From an uncultured Allomuricauda sp. (GTDB lineage: Bacteria > Bacteroidota > Bacteroidia > Flavobacteriales > Flavobacteriaceae): DNA of 15,665 nucleotides. Positions 13,573 to 15,665 of the stretch are shown piece by piece. The first letter of the stretch is position 1; each line of letters opens with the position of its first letter. The stretch lies in the NCBI GenBank assembly GCA_937911965.1, contig CALDPL010000313.1:1-15665 (forward strand), in the 5' to 3' direction. A model generated the notes under the pieces. That model worked only from the letters and a program-made list of their open reading frames with translations, had not been told where the DNA came from and ran no database searches. The translations under genes and the position numbers were made by a program.

Positions 13573-15126
13573 GTGAACAGAGAATTAATCGTTAGGTCGA
13601 GTCCTGAAGCAGTCGATTTTGCCTTGTTAAAGGATGGAAAGCTCATTGAATTGCACAAAGAGGAGGACAACAACAACTTTACGGTGGGGGATATCTTTCT
13701 GGCCAAGATCAGAAAACCCGTCACCGGCCTAAATGCGGCATTTGTCAACGTAGGTTATGAAAAAGATGCGTTCCTGCATTACCATGACCTGGGCCCGCAA
13801 CTATCCTCTATGTTGAAATTCATACGGGAGGCCAGAGCGGGGAAGTTGAAGGACTTTACCCTAAAAAATTTTCCATTTGAAAAAGACATCGACAAGAATG
13901 GCAGCATCACCGAGGTGATCAAGGCCAATCAGTCACTATTGGTACAGATTGTAAAAGAGCCCATATCCACAAAGGGGCCAAGAATCAGCTCCGAGCTTTC
14001 CATTGCCGGACGCTTTCTGGTCATGGTGCCCTTTTCGGACCGGGTCTCGGTATCCCAAAAGATAGCGAGCAAGGAAGAAAAGGACCGGCTCATACGATTG
14101 GTGAAGAGTATAAAACCCAAAGGTTTTGGGGTTATCATCCGTACCGTTGCAGAAGGCAAGAAAGTTGCAGAACTGGACAAAGATCTTCAGAATTTGGTAT
14201 CCAAATGGATATCCATGAGCAAGAAATTGCAAAGAGCTTCCCACCCCTCCAAAGTGTTGGTGGAGCTCAATCGGGCCTCATCCATCCTAAGGGATGTGTT
14301 CAACGATTCCTTTACGGGAATCCATGTGGATGACGAGACCCTTTACAATCAGATCAAGGATTACGTGCATGAAATTGCCCCTGAGAAGGAATCCATAGTA
14401 AAGCAATACACAGGTCCGGTCCCCATTTTTGAGAAATTCGGGATCGACCGACAGATCAAGACCTCCTTTGGACGCACAGCGTCCATGAGCAGGGGAGCCT
14501 ACTTGGTCATCGAACACACGGAAGCCCTGCACGTTATCGACGTCAACAGCGGCAACCGTTCGAACAAGGCCAAAAACCAAGAAGATACCGCCATGGAAGT
14601 CAATATGTCGGCCGCAACCGAAATCGCAAGACAATTGCGGTTGCGCGACATGGGAGGCATCATTGTGGTGGACTTTATAGACATGGCCAGGGGAGACCAC
14701 CGGAGAAAACTCTTCGACCACCTCAGAAATGAGATGAAGGAAGACCGTGCAAAGCACAAGATTTTGCCCCCCAGCAAGTTTGGACTCGTCCAGATCACCC
14801 GACAAAGGGTACGGCCGGAGATGAACATCAAAACCTCTGAGGTGAACCCCAATGGAGGTGGTGCCGAAGTGGAGGCACCCATAGTGCTCATCGACAAGAT
14901 CCAGTCGGATATCGAACGTATCTTCAAGGGCGGCATGGCCAAAAACGGGATTGTATTGAACATACATCCCTTTATCGCGGCCTACCTGACCAAGGGATTC
15001 CCTTCGATCCGTTCCAAATGGTTCAAGACCTATAAGAAATGGATCAAGGTCCAACCCAGGGATGCCTACCAATACCTGGAATACCGTTTCAAGGACAAGG
15101 ACGGCAAGACCATGAGAATACCCTAG
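13573..15126 (+). CDS. rng: Ribonuclease E/G family protein (RNase G)
   Basis: This endoribonuclease cuts single-stranded RNA in rRNA and tRNA maturation and mRNA decay. I start it at the GTG at 13573 (517 residues, (M)NRELIVRS), where the family's similarity begins. An in-frame TTG at 13510 would add 21 residues encoded across a strong inverted repeat. An S1 RNA-binding domain covers about 35-120 (GDIFLAKI, LNAAFVNVGYEKDAFLHYHD). The catalytic aspartates are D323 in IDVNSG and D367 in VVDFIDM, the magnesium site of E. coli D303/D346. After TRQRVRP, where E. coli has the CPxCxGxG zinc link that joins protomers, this protein reads EVNPNGGGAEV, and the whole protein has no cysteine. There is no long C-terminal scaffold. 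It ends at a terminator. Confidence 0.95.
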   Translation: MNRELIVRSSPEAVDFALLKDGKLIELHKEEDNNNFTVGDIFLAKIRKPVTGLNAAFVNVGYEKDAFLHYHDLGPQLSSMLKFIREARAGKLKDFTLKNFPFEKDIDKNGSITEVIKANQSLLVQIVKEPISTKGPRISSELSIAGRFLVMVPFSDRVSVSQKIASKEEKDRLIRLVKSIKPKGFGVIIRTVAEGKKVAELDKDLQNLVSKWISMSKKLQRASHPSKVLVELNRASSILRDVFNDSFTGIHVDDETLYNQIKDYVHEIAPEKESIVKQYTGPVPIFEKFGIDRQIKTSFGRTASMSRGAYLVIEHTEALHVIDVNSGNRSNKAKNQEDTAMEVNMSAATEIARQLRLRDMGGIIVVDFIDMARGDHRRKLFDHLRNEMKEDRAKHKILPPSKFGLVQITRQRVRPEMNIKTSEVNPNGGGAEVEAPIVLIDKIQSDIERIFKGGMAKNGIVLNIHPFIAAYLTKGFPSIRSKWFKTYKKWIKVQPRDAYQYLEYRFKDKDGKTMRIP

Positions 15127-15130
15127 CTCA

Positions 15131-15165
15131 AAAAGCGGCCCCAATCGACCGGGGCCGCTTTTTTT
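15131..15165 (+). terminator. Terminator of rng
   Basis: AAAAGCGGCCCC (15131-15142) pairs perfectly with GGGGCCGCTTTT (15151-15162) around an eight-base loop, and the T-run continues to 15165. It begins five bases after the rng stop codon. Confidence 0.9.
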
Positions 15166-15172
15166 GTTTTTG

Positions 15173-15180
15173 TACTTTTG
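15173..15180 (+). promoter_or_regulatory. -7 element directly before recX
   Basis: TACTTTTG is a perfect TAnnTTTG box. The predicted start near 15184 falls at the recX ATG (15185), so the transcript might be leaderless. No TTG stands 17-19 bases upstream because the rng terminator occupies that place. Confidence 0.4.
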
Positions 15181-15184
15181 GGCC

Positions 15185-15665
15185 ATGCAGTATTCCCAAA
15201 ACCTTACCCTGCCCGAGGCCACCCGGAAGCTGGAGCACTATTGTGCCTATCAGGAGCGCTGCCATAAAGAGGTGAACCAAAAATTACTGGAAATGCGAAT
15301 GATTCCGCAGGCGATAGATCAGATTATTTACCACTTAATCCAGCACAATTTTCTGAATGAAACACGATTTTCCCAAGCATTTGCACGGGGAAAATTCAGA
15401 ACAAAAAGGTGGGGGAAAAATAGAATTATCAATGAACTGAAGATGCGGGGGATTTCCAGGTTCAATATTCAGATTGCTCTAAAAGAAATTCCTGATTCTG
15501 AATATTACCAAACTTTTGAAATCTTAGCGGAAAAACGATTGCAGCAACTTTCTTTGGAAAAGAATTTACAGAGAAAGCGTAAGAAATTTGCCGATTATAT
15601 GTTAAATTTTGGTCTGGGAGAAATTACCGGAATTGATCTTCCAAACGAGGCGGTGGGAATCGTAA
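15185..15665 (+). CDS. recX: RecX family regulatory protein, 3' end outside the window
   Basis: 160 codons are visible with no stop; the frame is open at the window end. RecX proteins bind RecA filaments and limit recombinase activity. Family signs are ATRKLEHYCAYQERCHKEV (12-30), FLNETRFSQAFARGKF and WGKNRIINELKMRGIS in the centre, and KRKKFADYMLNFGLGEITGI near the end (quoted in short pieces). RecX of flavobacteria is about this long, so the gene should end soon. It starts 20 bases after the rng terminator. The base composition changes sharply inside the gene: about 60% GC at 15181-15240 but 37% (134 of 360 bases by hand count) at 15301-15660, while the reading frame and the family match continue unbroken. 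Confidence 0.88.
   Translation, partial: MQYSQNLTLPEATRKLEHYCAYQERCHKEVNQKLLEMRMIPQAIDQIIYHLIQHNFLNETRFSQAFARGKFRTKRWGKNRIINELKMRGISRFNIQIALKEIPDSEYYQTFEILAEKRLQQLSLEKNLQRKRKKFADYMLNFGLGEITGIDLPNEAVGIV

Overview
This window looks like ordinary chromosomal core from a GC-rich member of the Flavobacteriaceae (Bacteroidota). The evidence is the gene order mutY-ssb-gldE-gldD, the gliding/type IX secretion-associated lipoprotein GldD with its partner GldE, L21 with a long C-terminal tail, DUF3332 and DUF4199 proteins, a cysteine-free RNase G, promoters of the Bacteroidota type (TTG, 17-19 bases, TAnnTTTG), and an almost complete lack of Shine-Dalgarno sequences. No mobile element, CRISPR array, tRNA or rRNA was seen.

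Left part (1-5374). A 4'-phosphopantetheinyl transferase, cut by the window edge, is divergent from ahcY (S-adenosylhomocysteine hydrolase). Both genes have good promoters, and these point into each other. A bidirectional terminator separates ahcY from a DUF3332 lipoprotein gene. Next come a stand-alone D-threonine-aldolase/D-serine-dehydratase-like PLP enzyme (+), the rplU-rpmA ribosomal operon (-) with its own promoter, leader hairpin and terminator, and a DUF4199 membrane protein (-).

Middle part (5560-9482). Two M16 zinc-peptidase family proteins are translationally coupled. The first has the HxxEH zinc site. The second lacks it, keeps the R/Y partner motif and carries an extra C-terminal domain. 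Together they look like an exported active/inactive protease pair. A strong terminator follows, then a small lipoprotein gene.

Right part (9483-15665). The mutY-ssb-gldE-gldD cluster runs leftward. Divergent from it are hup (HU-like), a 29-residue basic AURKAIP1/COX24 (mS38-like) protein gene, rng (RNase G) and recX, which runs off the window.

No clearly new multi-gene system was found. The items most worth a second look are: an abrupt base-composition change inside recX; a strong inverted repeat just upstream of rng, whose product lacks the zinc-link cysteines; the mS38-like gene, which has the only Shine-Dalgarno-like site noticed here; the HU-like protein without the DNA-intercalating proline; and the Rho_N/SAP-like tail on L21.
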